Below, piece by piece: positions 25,350-34,925 of a stretch of 64,000 nt of DNA; within the stretch, counting starts at the first letter, position 1, and each line of letters begins with the position of its first letter. Source of the DNA: Paludibacter sp. (GTDB lineage: Bacteria > Bacteroidota > Bacteroidia > Bacteroidales > Paludibacteraceae); contig JANJVQ010000036.1 of assembly GCA_024710005.1 (NCBI GenBank), positions 310,001 through 374,000 on the forward strand, written 5' to 3'. The position numbers and the translations under genes are program-made. A model generated the notes under the pieces. The model was not told where the DNA came from. It searched no databases and saw only the letters and a program-made list of their open reading frames with translations.

Positions 25350-25510
25350 AGACTTTGTTTTTATTTTGATGATTTCTTCTAATGAAGTTAGAATTGTAAA
25401 ATAATGCTAAAAATGAAACATTGACCTGTATTTTTAAGTTGTATCTGCTAAGTAGTCCTTTGTTTCAAGGATTAAGTGTAAATTATTTATAACATTAAAC
25501 TTATAAAGAA

Positions 25511-26143
25511 ATGAACATTAAACAATTAATTTTTATCATGCTGTTTTCGACAGCAATAAATCTTTCAGCACAAAATAATGGTGTTGAGGTAGGATACATT
25601 CATGTAACTGAGGAAACCAATGGGTCGACCGTGATTTTTCCGGCACAGGTGAGTGGTATACGTATTGGACCGGTCTCAGAAATGGAGCTTTTTACGAATG
25701 TGGATTTCAGGTATGGCGTGATTTATAGTTATCTGATGTCGGTTTTTGATGGTGCGATTTCCGGGACAAATTATTATAATGCGCATCAGATTGATTTACC
25801 ATTGCAGTTACAATTGAATTTCCGGGTTGACAATGCTCTGAAGTTGTTTGCATTTGCAGGTCCGAATCTTAACTTCGGAATGTTACAGCATACCGTCAAC
25901 AGAACCAATGTCGGCAGTGCTGAGGTTAAAACAACCTATAATCGTTACAAAACAGACGCGGATGACGATGGTGTTTATGATGTGAACCGTTTTGACCTGC
26001 AACTTGGCCTTGGTGCCGGAGCGCAACAGAACAATGTGCAGTTAAGGGTTGGATATAATTGGGGGTTGGTTGATTTGAATAACCGGAATAATATCAGCCT
26101 GATAAGAAATCAACTGACGGCGACACTGGTTTTTATGTTTTAA
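25511..26143 (+). CDS. Small outer-membrane beta-barrel protein
   Basis: Encodes 210 residues with a signal peptide (about 1-21, ending NLSAQ) and alternating hydrophobic strands ending in the aromatic TATLVFMF, the usual C-terminal barrel signature. It resembles the porin-family OMP_b-brl domain of Bacteroidota. The loop TDADDDGVYDVNRFD is Asp-rich and could bind calcium. Function unknown. It is monocistronic as far as the spacing shows. Confidence 0.78.
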   Translation: MNIKQLIFIMLFSTAINLSAQNNGVEVGYIHVTEETNGSTVIFPAQVSGIRIGPVSEMELFTNVDFRYGVIYSYLMSVFDGAISGTNYYNAHQIDLPLQLQLNFRVDNALKLFAFAGPNLNFGMLQHTVNRTNVGSAEVKTTYNRYKTDADDDGVYDVNRFDLQLGLGAGAQQNNVQLRVGYNWGLVDLNNRNNISLIRNQLTATLVFMF

Positions 26144-26198
26144 ATATCGTTCATTATTTATCGAGAAAGCCATTCATTTTCATTTAATGTGTGGCTTT

Positions 26199-26228
26199 TT
26201 TGTTTATAACCATATTTTGTTACTTTTG
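26199..26228 (+). promoter_or_regulatory. Bacteroidota-type promoter for rimM
   Basis: TTTG at 26199-26202, an 18 nt spacer and TACTTTTG at 26221-26228. Start of transcription would be about 26235, leaving a leader of about 60 nt to ATG 26294. Confidence 0.65.
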
Positions 26229-26293
26229 CATGTCTTTATAATGTTGTTAGCAATCAAATAAGAAACATGATTCTAACAAAGAACTTCAGTGAT

Positions 26294-26812
26294 ATGATAA
26301 ACAAAAACCAACTCTTCCCAATCGGGCAAATCAATAAACCTCACGGAATCCACGGGGAAATGTCGTTTGGCTTCACGGCTGATATTTTTGAGCTTGATGA
26401 ATTGCCGTTCTTTATCTTTGAACTGGATGGGATATTTGTCCCGTTTGTGGTCGCCGAGTATCGCTTGAAGACTGCTTCGACTGGTATTTTGCGTTTGGAT
26501 GGGTTAAATAGTGAAGAAGGTGCCCGTACATTTTCAGGATTGCAGATTTTTATCCTGAAAGAGTTTCTGGAAGTCGTGGATGATGCTGAAATTGAGTTGG
26601 ACTATTTCGTTGGCTTTCAGCTTGAAGAAAAAGAACAGGGCACGATTGGCGTGATTAGTGAAATTGATCGTACTACCGACAATGCCTTGTTTGTGATTCA
26701 AAAAGAGGATGATGAATTGCTGATACCAGTCAGCGAAGAGTATATAAAGAAAATTGACCACGAGAATAAAATCATCGTGGTTGAACTTCCCGAAGGACTC
26801 CTTGACTTATAA
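26294..26812 (+). CDS. rimM: Ribosome maturation factor RimM
   Basis: Encodes 172 residues. The N-terminal RimM barrel begins PIGQINKPHGIHGEMSFGFT, the family signature, and the PRC-barrel-like C-terminal domain starts about residue 95 (YFVGFQLEEKEQGTIGVI) with LLIPVSEEYIKKID. RimM helps mature the 30S head by binding ribosomal protein S19. ATG 26294 is preferred over the in-frame ATG at 26267 because it matches the usual start just before the first strand. Its stop codon directly abuts that of the convergent acyltransferase gene. Confidence 0.93.
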   Translation: MINKNQLFPIGQINKPHGIHGEMSFGFTADIFELDELPFFIFELDGIFVPFVVAEYRLKTASTGILRLDGLNSEEGARTFSGLQIFILKEFLEVVDDAEIELDYFVGFQLEEKEQGTIGVISEIDRTTDNALFVIQKEDDELLIPVSEEYIKKIDHENKIIVVELPEGLLDL

Positions 26813-27631
26813 TCACTTCAACGCGTAAACTTTCTCTTTTACCCATTCTGCCCATTGTGCCTGTGTTTTCGACTTGTCGAATGTTTGCCAGGGTATTCTT
26901 TCTCCGATTTTGATGGTGAAATGTTTACCTTTTTGTTTGAACATTTCATCTGCTAAAAACATCATCTCGATGTTAAATTTTATCTTCAGGAATTTGCGCA
27001 GATTCGCCAGGTTGTAGAAGAAGTTTGAGTTTCTTCCTTCGAAATAAATTGGTACCACATCCCGTTGGTATTGAATGGCTTTGGTGATGAAGTTTTTCTT
27101 CCATTCCAGGTCGCAGATTTCTCCTTTTGTTTTGCGCGAACACATACCGGCAGGATAGGTAACCAGGTGGTTGTCGGAGCTGTATAATTCATGCATCATT
27201 TCGGCGTGGCTTTTCGATTGGGCTCCGAACTTATTGACAGGAACAAACATTTCCTTCATCGGGTGCAGATTAGCAAGCAAGTCGTTGGAGAAAAATCTTA
27301 CCTTTCCGTCGTATTCCTTACCAATCAGGTAGCCGGTTGTCATCCCGTCGAGTCCGCCCAGCGGATGATTGCTGGCAAATATGTATTTACCATCCTTGGG
27401 TGGCAGGTTCTCTTTACCGTAAATCGAAGTGGTGACCCCCAGGAATTTCAGCCCGGCTTCAACGAAGTCTAAATTCTTCAGATCCGGATTTTTCTCAAAA
27501 AACTCGTTTATTTCATCCTGATGTACAATCTTTTTCAGGTATTTCACAATGAATTTAGGAACCTTTGCATGAGGAGCCCTGGTTTTTATCACCTTGGCGA
27601 CATCTATCTTAACAATTTTTTGTTTTGTCAT
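26813..27631 (-). CDS. PlsC-like lipid acyltransferase
   Basis: Encodes 272 residues. The acyltransferase core has YIFASNHPLGGLDGM (His and Asp of the HxxxxD-like block), FFSNDLL, the FVPVNKFG block and TYPAGMCSRK. The NHPLGGLDG form is the one I associate with Bacteroidota O-acyltransferases of the glycine-lipid/ornithine-lipid type (GlsA/OlsF-like), so a role in acylating an N-acyl amino-acid lipid is possible; a general lysophospholipid acyltransferase is the alternative. ATG 27631 is chosen because the TTG at 27655 lies inside a minus-strand TATTTTTG promoter element (27653-27660). Confidence 0.82.
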   Translation of the reverse strand: MTKQKIVKIDVAKVIKTRAPHAKVPKFIVKYLKKIVHQDEINEFFEKNPDLKNLDFVEAGLKFLGVTTSIYGKENLPPKDGKYIFASNHPLGGLDGMTTGYLIGKEYDGKVRFFSNDLLANLHPMKEMFVPVNKFGAQSKSHAEMMHELYSSDNHLVTYPAGMCSRKTKGEICDLEWKKNFITKAIQYQRDVVPIYFEGRNSNFFYNLANLRKFLKIKFNIEMMFLADEMFKQKGKHFTIKIGERIPWQTFDKSKTQAQWAEWVKEKVYALK

Positions 27632-27652
27632 ATGGTCATTTTTTCTGCGAAG

Positions 27653-27660
27653 CAAAAATA
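27653..27660 (-). promoter_or_regulatory. -7 promoter element of the acyltransferase gene
   Basis: Minus-strand TATTTTTG, 22 bp before the ATG at 27631. No clear upstream TTTG was seen at the expected distance. Its position rules out translation from the TTG at 27655. Between here and mraZ (about 330 bp) there is also a 15 bp direct repeat, AATCTCATTGTTTTT, at 27722-27736 and 27775-27789. Confidence 0.45.
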
Positions 27661-27922
27661 GTAAAAATATATGGGAGTTGTATATTGGTGTGTGTTCTCT
27701 ATCACCATGAGCAAAGCGAAGAATCTCATTGTTTTTACTGAGTGAAAATTATTTCCCCACTTTTATGTCATTCTAATCTCATTGTTTTTTGTGTTTTATA
27801 TAATGCATTGTTTTTTAGTGGTTTATGTTTATCGTATTTTCTTTATTTATTTGTTTGGTTTTTGTTTATAATCTATTGAAAAGCAAGATTTAACACTTCA
27901 AAACTTGTTGATAAGTTTTTTG

Positions 27923-27937
27923 TGGGGAAATGTGGGG
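27923..27937 (+). promoter_or_regulatory. Probable MraZ operator
   Basis: Two TGGGG boxes at 27923-27927 and 27933-27937, separated by 5 bp (10 bp period). This matches the established MraZ binding pattern of TGGGN repeats with 5 bp spacing. It precedes a TACTTTTA -7-like element at 27956-27963 and the mraZ start at 27991. Confidence 0.65.
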
Positions 27938-27990
27938 AATTCAAAATAGTTTTTATACTTTTACCGTTGCAAATTAACATGCGGAAATAT

Positions 27991-28443
27991 ATGTCAACAT
28001 TTATCGGGAAATACGAAGCTAAAGCGGATGTGAAGGGACGAATTTTCATCCCCTCAGTGTATCGTAAGATTCTTCCTGAATTGGAAAGAGAGCGTGTTGT
28101 GATGCGAAAGGATGCTGAAAATGACTTTCTGATTATTTATCCGGTTCCGGTATGGAATGAAAAGGTTGAGGAGTTTAAGTCCAGACTTGATGAGTGGAAT
28201 CCTGTCGATCAACTGTTGCTCATGCAGTTTGTCTCGGAGGCTGAATGGCTGGACATTGACAGTCAGGGGCGTGTGCTGATACAGAAAAAGCACCTGCAAA
28301 CTATTGCCGTGGAAAATGCAGAAGTGCTTTTCGTCGGCATGATTGACCGGTTTGCCGTTTGGAGTAAGGCCAAATTTGAGCAATCAAGACTCGCTGCGCC
28401 TGATTTTGCGGCATTGCTGAAAGAAAAAATGATGAAAAAGTAA
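27991..28443 (+). CDS. mraZ: Transcriptional regulator / division protein MraZ
   Basis: Encodes 150 residues with two AbrB-like MraZ repeats: FIGKYEAKADVKGRIFIPSVYRK near the start and EWLDIDSQGRVLIQKKHLQ in the second half, each with the D-x-K/Q-GR motif. It is the conserved first gene of the dcw cluster and represses its own promoter by binding TGGG repeats, which are present upstream (27923-27937). ATG 27991 matches homologue starts (Met three residues before the first Gly); ATG 27979 would add MRKY. rsmH follows after 10 nt. Confidence 0.93.
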   Translation: MSTFIGKYEAKADVKGRIFIPSVYRKILPELERERVVMRKDAENDFLIIYPVPVWNEKVEEFKSRLDEWNPVDQLLLMQFVSEAEWLDIDSQGRVLIQKKHLQTIAVENAEVLFVGMIDRFAVWSKAKFEQSRLAAPDFAALLKEKMMKK

Positions 28444-28453
28444 GATATGCCTT

Positions 28454-29365
28454 ATGGATGAGCCCCTTTATCATGTGCCTGCGTTGCTCACAGAAACCAT
28501 TGATGGGTTGAATATCAAACCTGACGGGGTTTATGTGGACTGCACTTTTGGTGGAGGAGGGCATGCGCGGGAGATGCTGAAACGTTTGGGAAATAACGGG
28601 AAATTGATTGGATTTGATCAGGATGAAGATGCTTTCGGGAATATACCTCAGGATGAACGGTTCATTTTTGTTCACAGTAATTTTAAGTACCTGAAAAATT
28701 TCCTGCAATTTCATCGGATTGAGAAAGTTGATGGGATATTAGCTGATTTGGGTGTTTCATTTCATCATTTTGACGAGGCGGAACGTGGGTTCTCATTTCG
28801 TTATGATGGAGAACTGGATATGCGGATGAATAAAAAATCCGGTCTGACTGCTGCAAAAGTGCTGAACACCTATTCGGAGGAGCAGTTGGCAGATGTTTTC
28901 TATCTCTATGGCGAATTGCATAATGCCAGGAAAATTGCCCGTACCATCGTCAACTACCGTGCTGACAATAAATTTGACAGGATATTTCCGTTTATTGAAG
29001 TGTTGAAACCTTTCTTCGGAAGAGAGAAAGAAAAAAAAGATATGGCGCGGGTCTTTCAGGCATTGCGCATTGAAGTGAACCGGGAAATGGAAGTGCTTAA
29101 GTCGCTGCTGAAACAGTGTGTGGAGGTGCTGAGTGAAGATGGGCGGTTAGTTGTACTTACCTATCATTCTCTCGAAGACCGGTTGGTGAAGAACTTCATC
29201 CGTTCCGGAAATTTTGAGGGGAAATTAGAGAAAGATTTCTTTGGAAATGTGATTGCTCCTTTGAAAGCGGTCAATAACAAGGTGATTATTGCAGGAGATG
29301 AAGAAGTTGCCGCTAATCCGAGGGCCCGTAGTGCCAAGTTGAGAATTGCAACGCTGAATCATTGA
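28454..29365 (+). CDS. rsmH: 16S rRNA m4C1402 methyltransferase
   Basis: A 303-residue SAM-dependent methyltransferase (MraW) that N4-methylates C1402 of 16S rRNA. Motifs are YHVPALLTETIDGL at the start, YVDCTFGGGGHAREML (SAM loop), LIGFDQDEDAF and DGILADLGVSFHHFDEAERGFSFR. The tail has LTYHSLEDRLVKNF and NPRARSAKLRIA. Length is typical. It is the second gene of the dcw cluster, and its stop overlaps a possible TTG start of ftsL, which more likely starts at ATG 29368. Confidence 0.95.
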   Translation: MDEPLYHVPALLTETIDGLNIKPDGVYVDCTFGGGGHAREMLKRLGNNGKLIGFDQDEDAFGNIPQDERFIFVHSNFKYLKNFLQFHRIEKVDGILADLGVSFHHFDEAERGFSFRYDGELDMRMNKKSGLTAAKVLNTYSEEQLADVFYLYGELHNARKIARTIVNYRADNKFDRIFPFIEVLKPFFGREKEKKDMARVFQALRIEVNREMEVLKSLLKQCVEVLSEDGRLVVLTYHSLEDRLVKNFIRSGNFEGKLEKDFFGNVIAPLKAVNNKVIIAGDEEVAANPRARSAKLRIATLNH

Positions 29366-29367
29366 GT

Positions 29368-29736
29368 ATGTCGTTTTTTAAAAACATATCAGAAAGGATT
29401 CGTCAGAGTGAGGATTTATCGGATCTTCGTTCAAGTAGTGTGCGCGATATTCTCAACGGGAATATCCTGACCAAAAAGTTCATCAGAAAGCAGTATTTGC
29501 TTATTGTTCTCCTGGTGGTGCTGAGTATCGGGTATATTGATAACCGCTATTCCAGTGAAAAGCAGATTGCCAACATGGTGATGCTGAAGAAAAATATACA
29601 GGATGCCAAATATGAGTCGTTGACAATCTCGGCTGAGTTGATGGAAATCAGCCGGCAGTCGAACCTCCTGCTGTTGATGGAAAGTAAGGGAATGCAGTTG
29701 AAGCCGGGTAGTACCCCGCCGATTGTTATAGAATAA
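29368..29736 (+). CDS. ftsL: FtsL-like division protein
   Basis: A 122-residue bitopic protein with a basic cytoplasmic N-terminus, one membrane segment (about 43-60, YLLIVLLVVLSIGYI) and a periplasmic coiled-coil-like region (EKQIANMVMLKKNIQDAKYESLTISAELMEISRQ, shown here in part: MLKKNIQDAKYESL). Sequence identity to FtsL of other phyla is low, but topology, size and position between rsmH and ftsI are those of FtsL in Bacteroidota. It should bridge FtsQ/FtsB-like partners with FtsWI. Confidence 0.82.
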   Translation: MSFFKNISERIRQSEDLSDLRSSSVRDILNGNILTKKFIRKQYLLIVLLVVLSIGYIDNRYSSEKQIANMVMLKKNIQDAKYESLTISAELMEISRQSNLLLLMESKGMQLKPGSTPPIVIE

Positions 29737-29765
29737 AGAATAGGTAATCAGCAAAAAATGATTGA

Positions 29766-29811
29766 AGAGGAGGTTGCCACGTCGTTCACTTAGTGAACTC
29801 CTCGCAATGAC
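29766..29811 (+). repeat. Module X palindrome inside the dcw cluster
   Basis: A solo copy of the dispersed palindrome with inner stem GTTCAC-TTA-GTGAAC and the conserved flanks GTTGCCACGTC and TCCTCGCAATGAC. It sits in the 96 bp spacer between ftsL and ftsI. Confidence 0.7.
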
Positions 29812-29832
29812 TGACTGGAGACAATTAAGGAT

Positions 29833-31974
29833 ATGCCGGATAAACGTAAAAATATCGTCGTAAGATTTGGAATAGTATATTTTATTATTTCCATACTCTT
29901 TGTATTGGTGATATATAAAATCGTTCAAATCCAGTTTTTTGAAAGAGATGAATGGATGAAGCTGGCTGAGAAGCAGAAAATCAGTGATATCACCGTCAGA
30001 CCGAAAAGAGGTAATATTTTTGCGTCAGACGGCAGGTTGCTGGCCAGTTCGATACCTACCTATTATGTTTACATGGATATGAGGGTCCCGGCCCTGAATA
30101 AAGATGAAGGTAAACTGTTTTATGAAAACCTGGATTCTCTGTCTCTTTCTTTATCGACGTTTTTTGGAGATAAAACCAAAGTTCAATACCGAAATACATT
30201 GCTGAAAGCGTTCAGAGAGCAAAATGGGAATTTGCAGCTTTATCCCAAAAGAATTTCGTATGCACAACTGAAAGATCTCAGAAAGTTACCACTCTACAGG
30301 CTTGGCAGGAATCGCAGCGGACTATTTACCCGGGAGTTTGTGCGGAGAGTAAAGCCATTTGGTTCACTGGCATCAAGAACGATTGGGGATGTGTATGCCG
30401 ATGAGGTGAAGGGCGGGAGAAGTGGTATTGAGGGATCATTCAATGAACAATTATTAGGAATTCCGGGTGTCTCAACACGCCAGAAAGTGGCGAATAAGTA
30501 CCTGGAAACGGTTGAAGTGGAGCCGGTAGACGGATTGGATGTGTATACAACACTGGACATTGAAATACAGGATATTGCTGAAAAAGCATTGCGGGATACC
30601 ATTGGCGCACTGGGTGCGAAATCGGGTTGTATCGTGGTGATGGAAGTGCAGACCGGTGAGGTGAAAGCCATGGTGAATCTGGATTATGACGAAAAATCGG
30701 ATGGTTATTACGAAGGGAAAAACCACGCGTTGACCGACAGGATGGAGCCTGGTTCAACTTTTAAGGTTGCATCTCTGATCGCCGTGCTGGATGAAGGGAA
30801 GGTGAAAATCAACGATGTCTTTGATATTGACGGGGGTATTCTTCCGATTGCCAACCGCTTGATGAAAGACCATAACCATCACCGGGGTGGATATGACAAA
30901 TTACATGTCAATGAAATAATCCAGGCTTCGTCGAATGTGGGAACTTCGAAAATGGTGATGAAATCTTTTGGTGACAAACCGGAAAAATACATCGAGAAAT
31001 TATATGACCTCAGGTTGAACGATTCCCTGCCTTTGCAGATGAAAGGGGTTGCCAAGCCCTGGATCAAACATCCGAAGAAAGATAAGAATGAATGGTATAA
31101 GACATCTCTCGCATGGATTTCCATTGGATATGAAACCAAGATACCGCCGATTTATACCCTGACACTTTTCAATGCCATTGCTAATGATGGAAAGATGGTG
31201 AAGCCATTGTTCGTGAAGACTGTAAAAAGGAATGAAGAGGTGGTACAGGCGTTCGAAACGGAGGTGTTGAAAGAATCTATTTGTAAACCGACAACGCTGA
31301 AAGAGGTTCAACAGACCCTGAAAGAGGTGGTAGATGGAAAGTTCGCCACAGCGAAAACAGCTCAATCTAAGATTGTAAGGATTGCCGGTAAAACAGGAAC
31401 AGCGCAGATTTCTCAGGGCGGACTTGGATACAGGGCTGGTCAGACACGTCATAATGTTTCTTTTTGTGGCTATTTTCCTGCGGATAATCCAAGGTATTCG
31501 GCAATCGTTGTGCTGACTGCTCCGGAAGGAGCACCCTCAGGTGGACGGATGGCCGGTAGTATTTTCAAGAAGGTGGCGGAGCGTACCATGTTGCTGAAAT
31601 CAAGCTGGTCGCCCGACCGGATTGCAAATGATTCTGTCAGAAAACATCCTTATCTGCCCGAAGTGAAAAGCGGAAATTCTTTCGCGCTGAAAAAGGTAAT
31701 AGAAGAACTGGCGATACCGGTCGACAACCCGGAATTTCGCGGATGGGTAAAACAAACTCCCAATGAAGGTAATCTGCTTTCGTTGGATACGTATAAAATT
31801 CAGAAAGGATTGGTGCCGGATGTGTCCGGTATGGGTGTCAAAGACGCGTTTTACATGTTGGGGACACTGGGACTGGATGTCAGGGTGAAAGGCCGTGGAA
31901 AAGTCGTAGCACAAAGTCTGAAACCGGGTACCTTACTGAGGGAGGGTAGTATAATTGAATTAGAATTACAGTAG
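29833..31974 (+). CDS. ftsI: Septal peptidoglycan transpeptidase (PBP3-type) with PASTA domain
   Basis: A 713-residue class B penicillin-binding protein. One N-terminal membrane segment (about 12-32) is followed by the PBP dimer domain (RPKRGNIFASDGRLLASS). The transpeptidase domain has STFK (about 308-311, EPGSTFKVAS), SSN (about 366-368, ASSNVGTSKMV) and KTG (about 519-521, AGKTGTAQIS). A C-terminal PASTA-like domain follows from about residue 655 (VPDVSGMGVKDAFYML). All three active-site motifs are intact. It crosslinks septal peptidoglycan with FtsW. The upstream spacer carries a dispersed palindrome, so this may mark a transcript break. Confidence 0.94.
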   Translation: MPDKRKNIVVRFGIVYFIISILFVLVIYKIVQIQFFERDEWMKLAEKQKISDITVRPKRGNIFASDGRLLASSIPTYYVYMDMRVPALNKDEGKLFYENLDSLSLSLSTFFGDKTKVQYRNTLLKAFREQNGNLQLYPKRISYAQLKDLRKLPLYRLGRNRSGLFTREFVRRVKPFGSLASRTIGDVYADEVKGGRSGIEGSFNEQLLGIPGVSTRQKVANKYLETVEVEPVDGLDVYTTLDIEIQDIAEKALRDTIGALGAKSGCIVVMEVQTGEVKAMVNLDYDEKSDGYYEGKNHALTDRMEPGSTFKVASLIAVLDEGKVKINDVFDIDGGILPIANRLMKDHNHHRGGYDKLHVNEIIQASSNVGTSKMVMKSFGDKPEKYIEKLYDLRLNDSLPLQMKGVAKPWIKHPKKDKNEWYKTSLAWISIGYETKIPPIYTLTLFNAIANDGKMVKPLFVKTVKRNEEVVQAFETEVLKESICKPTTLKEVQQTLKEVVDGKFATAKTAQSKIVRIAGKTGTAQISQGGLGYRAGQTRHNVSFCGYFPADNPRYSAIVVLTAPEGAPSGGRMAGSIFKKVAERTMLLKSSWSPDRIANDSVRKHPYLPEVKSGNSFALKKVIEELAIPVDNPEFRGWVKQTPNEGNLLSLDTYKIQKGLVPDVSGMGVKDAFYMLGTLGLDVRVKGRGKVVAQSLKPGTLLREGSIIELELQ

Positions 31975-31994
31975 AATAGCAAAAAAGAACTACT

Positions 31995-33443
31995 ATGTTG
32001 TTAAAAGAACTGCTGCTGGATATTAAGGTGCTTGCTTCTGTTGGAAATCAGGAGTTGGAGATTAGTGGAATTGAATTTGATTCGCGGAAAGTTGCTCCGG
32101 GGTACTTGTTCGTGGGCACCAGAGGAACGGCTGTCGATGGCCATGATTTTATAGCAGCTGCCATTGAAAAAGGAGCTGTCGCGGTCGTTTGCGAGCAAAT
32201 GCCGGAACTGACCGTCGACGAAGTAACTTATGTTCAGGTTGCCAACAGCGCTGACGCGTTGGGTCTTCTGGCTGCAGCATGGTATGGTTATCCTTCGTCG
32301 AAATTAACGCTGGTGGGTGTCACCGGTACCAATGGAAAAACGACCATCGCGACCTTATTATACAACTTATTCAGGGAACTTGGAAATAAAACAGGCCTGT
32401 TGTCGACAGTTTGTAATTATGTTGATGATTTGGAAGTTGAAGCTACACATACCACGCCCGATGCGCTGAGTCTGAATGCCTTGTTACATCAGATGGTGGA
32501 AGCAGGTTGCACTTATGCTTTTATGGAAGTCAGCTCGCACTCGGTGGAACAGGGACGTATCGCCGGACTGAAATTCGACGGGGGCATTTTTACCAACCTG
32601 ACCCGTGATCACATTGATTATCACCTGACTTTCGAAAATTACCTGAAGGCAAAAAAGAAGTTTTTTGATCTGTTGCCCGAAGATAGTTTCGCGTTGACGA
32701 ATGCGGATGATAAAAACGGGATGGTGATGCTGCAAAATACGAAAGCGAAAAAATACACCTATTCACTGCGTGGACTGGCCGACTTCAAAACGAAAATACT
32801 GGAACACAGCTTTGAAGGGATGTTGCTGGATATGAACGACAAAGAAGTGAATGTGTCGTTCATCGGGAAATTTAACGCCAGTAATCTGTCGGCTGTATAT
32901 GGTGCTGCTGTATTATTGGGAGCTGATGAAATGGAAGCACTGAGGATTATCAGTTCGTTGAAATCGGTCTCCGGCCGGTTTGAAACCCTGCATGCGCCTT
33001 CAGGGTTTACAGCTATTGTGGATTATGCGCATACCCCTGATGCCCTGAATAATGTGATTTCTACCATCAACCAGATTTTACAGGGTAGCGGTCGGTTGAT
33101 TACCGTAGTGGGTTGCGGCGGCAACCGTGACAAGGGAAAACGACCCATGATGGCGAGAGAAGCCGTGGATGGTAGCTGGAAGGCCATTCTGACTTCCGAT
33201 AACCCGAGGTTTGAAGATCCGCAGGAAATACTGAAAGACATGGCCGACGGATTGGATGCCGTGCAACGTACCAAAGCCCTGACCATTGTCGACCGCCGTG
33301 AAGCCATCAAAACAGCTTGTGCACTGGCGCAGCCGGGCGATGTGGTGCTCATCGCCGGCAAAGGCCACGAAAACTATCAAATTATCCAGGGAGTGAAATA
33401 TCATTTTGACGACAGGGAGGAAGTTAAGTTAGTGGTTAGTTAA
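31995..33443 (+). CDS. murE: UDP-MurNAc-tripeptide synthetase
   Basis: A 482-residue Mur ligase that adds the third stem amino acid. The ATP loop is [18 protein letters not shown] (about 112-130). The central domain has [10 protein letters not shown] and [13 protein letters not shown], and the C-terminal domain [13 protein letters not shown]. The DNPR motif marks enzymes that add meso-diaminopimelate, predicting DAP-type peptidoglycan. The start ATG at 31995 is 20 nt after the ftsI stop. Length is normal. Confidence 0.95.
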   Translation: MLLKELLLDIKVLASVGNQELEISGIEFDSRKVAPGYLFVGTRGTAVDGHDFIAAAIEKGAVAVVCEQMPELTVDEVTYVQVANSADALGLLAAAWYGYPSSKLTLVGVTGTNGKTTIATLLYNLFRELGNKTGLLSTVCNYVDDLEVEATHTTPDALSLNALLHQMVEAGCTYAFMEVSSHSVEQGRIAGLKFDGGIFTNLTRDHIDYHLTFENYLKAKKKFFDLLPEDSFALTNADDKNGMVMLQNTKAKKYTYSLRGLADFKTKILEHSFEGMLLDMNDKEVNVSFIGKFNASNLSAVYGAAVLLGADEMEALRIISSLKSVSGRFETLHAPSGFTAIVDYAHTPDALNNVISTINQILQGSGRLITVVGCGGNRDKGKRPMMAREAVDGSWKAILTSDNPRFEDPQEILKDMADGLDAVQRTKALTIVDRREAIKTACALAQPGDVVLIAGKGHENYQIIQGVKYHFDDREEVKLVVS

Positions 33444-33445
33444 AA

Positions 33446-33518
33446 ACGAAAAGCGAATAACGAAAAGCGAATAGCTAATAGTGAATTTTGAAAATTATAT
33501 AGTTTTTAGCTATTAGCT
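33446..33518. repeat. GCGAATA/CTAATAG low-complexity repeat (murE-mraY spacer)
   Basis: Contains repeated AAAGCGAATA and TAGCTAATAG words with an inverted TATTAGCT at 33511-33518, giving a weak hairpin. Related tracts are at 16027, 36262 and about 44458 (reverse orientation). Confidence 0.45.
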
Positions 33519-33554
33519 GACATTGAACTTTTAAACAATTAAATCGAAAAAACA

Positions 33555-34820
33555 ATGTTATACCACCTCTTTACATACTTAGACAAAGCGTTTGATTTTC
33601 CCGGAGCGGGAATGTTCAACTACATATCGTTCAGGACGGGTGTTGCCTTCATTCTGGCGTTGATTTTATCGACTTTGTTCGGAAGAAAAATTATCGATTT
33701 TCTGCAACGGAAACAAATCGGTGAAATTGTGCGTGACCTCGGTTTGGAGGGACAAATGAAGAAGAAAGGCACTCCCACCATGGGCGGTATTATCATCATC
33801 ATCGCGATACTGGTGCCGACCTTGCTAATTGCGAATCTGACCAATATCTACATCCTGCTGATGATTATTACAACAGTCTGGCTGGGGGCTATTGGTTTTC
33901 TCGATGACTATATCAAGGTATTCAGAAAGAACAAGGAAGGATTAAGTGGTAGATTTAAAATCGTGGGACAGGTAGGCCTCGGACTGATTGTCGGTCTGAC
34001 GTTGTATTTGAGTCCGGATGTTGTAATACGCGAAAATATCGAAGTAAAAGGTGAAACCAATCGGGTGGAAGATGTGCATTACGCCAAACACGATGTGAAA
34101 TCAACCAAGTCAACCATCCCGTTTTTCAAAAACAACAACCTGAATTATGCTGATGCGTTTAAATTCATGGGCGAGAAGTCTCAAATTTATGGTTGGATAT
34201 TCTTCGTGTTGATTGTAATTTTTATCGTGACAGCTGTCTCAAATGGTGCGAATATGACGGATGGGTTGGATGGTCTTGCGACAGGCTCCTCGGCCATTGT
34301 CGGGGTAATACTCGGGATCCTGGCTTATGTCTCGGGTAACGTGAATTATGCCGGTTACCTGAATATCATGTATATACCGGGGACAGGAGAGATGCTCGTG
34401 TTTGCAGGTGCGTTTATCGGTGCAACCATCGGATTTTTGTGGTATAATGCTTTTCCTGCTCAGGTATTTATGGGTGACACGGGAAGTCTTACTATTGGTG
34501 GTATCATCGCGGTTTTTGCTATTGCCATTCGTAAAGAATTGCTCATACCGATTCTGTGTGGTGTGTTTCTGGTTGAAAATTTGTCGGTGATGTTGCAGGT
34601 AGGGTACTTCAAATACACTAAGAAAAGATATGGTGAAGGAAGGCGAATATTCAAGATGGCACCCTTGCATCACCATTATCAGAAACCGGGTGATGGAAGC
34701 ATTCCGGCTTTGATTCAGAATCCCAAAACAGCACTGCCGGAATCGAAGATTGTAATCCGGTTCTGGATTATCGGGCTGATTTTGGGTGCGCTGACGATTA
34801 TAACGCTGAAAATTAGATAA
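33555..34820 (+). CDS. mraY: Phospho-MurNAc-pentapeptide transferase
   Basis: A 421-residue polytopic membrane enzyme making lipid I from UDP-MurNAc-pentapeptide and undecaprenyl phosphate. Signature blocks are [38 protein letters not shown] (shown in part: [13 protein letters not shown]), [17 protein letters not shown] and [14 protein letters not shown] (the HHH motif). It is about 60 residues longer than the E. coli enzyme because of a loop around residues 160-205 ([17 protein letters not shown]), a known Bacteroidota feature as far as I recall. Position in the dcw cluster is standard. Confidence 0.95.
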   Translation: MLYHLFTYLDKAFDFPGAGMFNYISFRTGVAFILALILSTLFGRKIIDFLQRKQIGEIVRDLGLEGQMKKKGTPTMGGIIIIIAILVPTLLIANLTNIYILLMIITTVWLGAIGFLDDYIKVFRKNKEGLSGRFKIVGQVGLGLIVGLTLYLSPDVVIRENIEVKGETNRVEDVHYAKHDVKSTKSTIPFFKNNNLNYADAFKFMGEKSQIYGWIFFVLIVIFIVTAVSNGANMTDGLDGLATGSSAIVGVILGILAYVSGNVNYAGYLNIMYIPGTGEMLVFAGAFIGATIGFLWYNAFPAQVFMGDTGSLTIGGIIAVFAIAIRKELLIPILCGVFLVENLSVMLQVGYFKYTKKRYGEGRRIFKMAPLHHHYQKPGDGSIPALIQNPKTALPESKIVIRFWIIGLILGALTIITLKIR

Positions 34821-34850
34821 TATTGAAATAGTGGTTAGTGGGGGTTGCTT

Positions 34851-34910
34851 CGTCGCTTCGCTACTCGCAATGACGTGCGCATTTCAATTGCCCCGGGTTT
34901 TAACCCGGGG
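34851..34910 (+). repeat. Module X plus CCCCGGG hairpin (mraY-murD spacer)
   Basis: A degenerate module X (TTGCTTCGTC ... ACTCGCAATGACG, 34851-34875) followed by the perfect hairpin CCCCGGGTT-TT-AACCCGGGG at 34891-34910. The latter is the same type as 17448-17466. Both lie in the 105 bp spacer before murD. Confidence 0.7.
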
Positions 34911-34925
34911 GTGATATTAATAAAA

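Noticed and set aside
34845-34925. N-terminal extension of MurD
   Set aside because: It translates module X and the CCCCGGG hairpin; homologous MurD sequence begins at ATG 34926.
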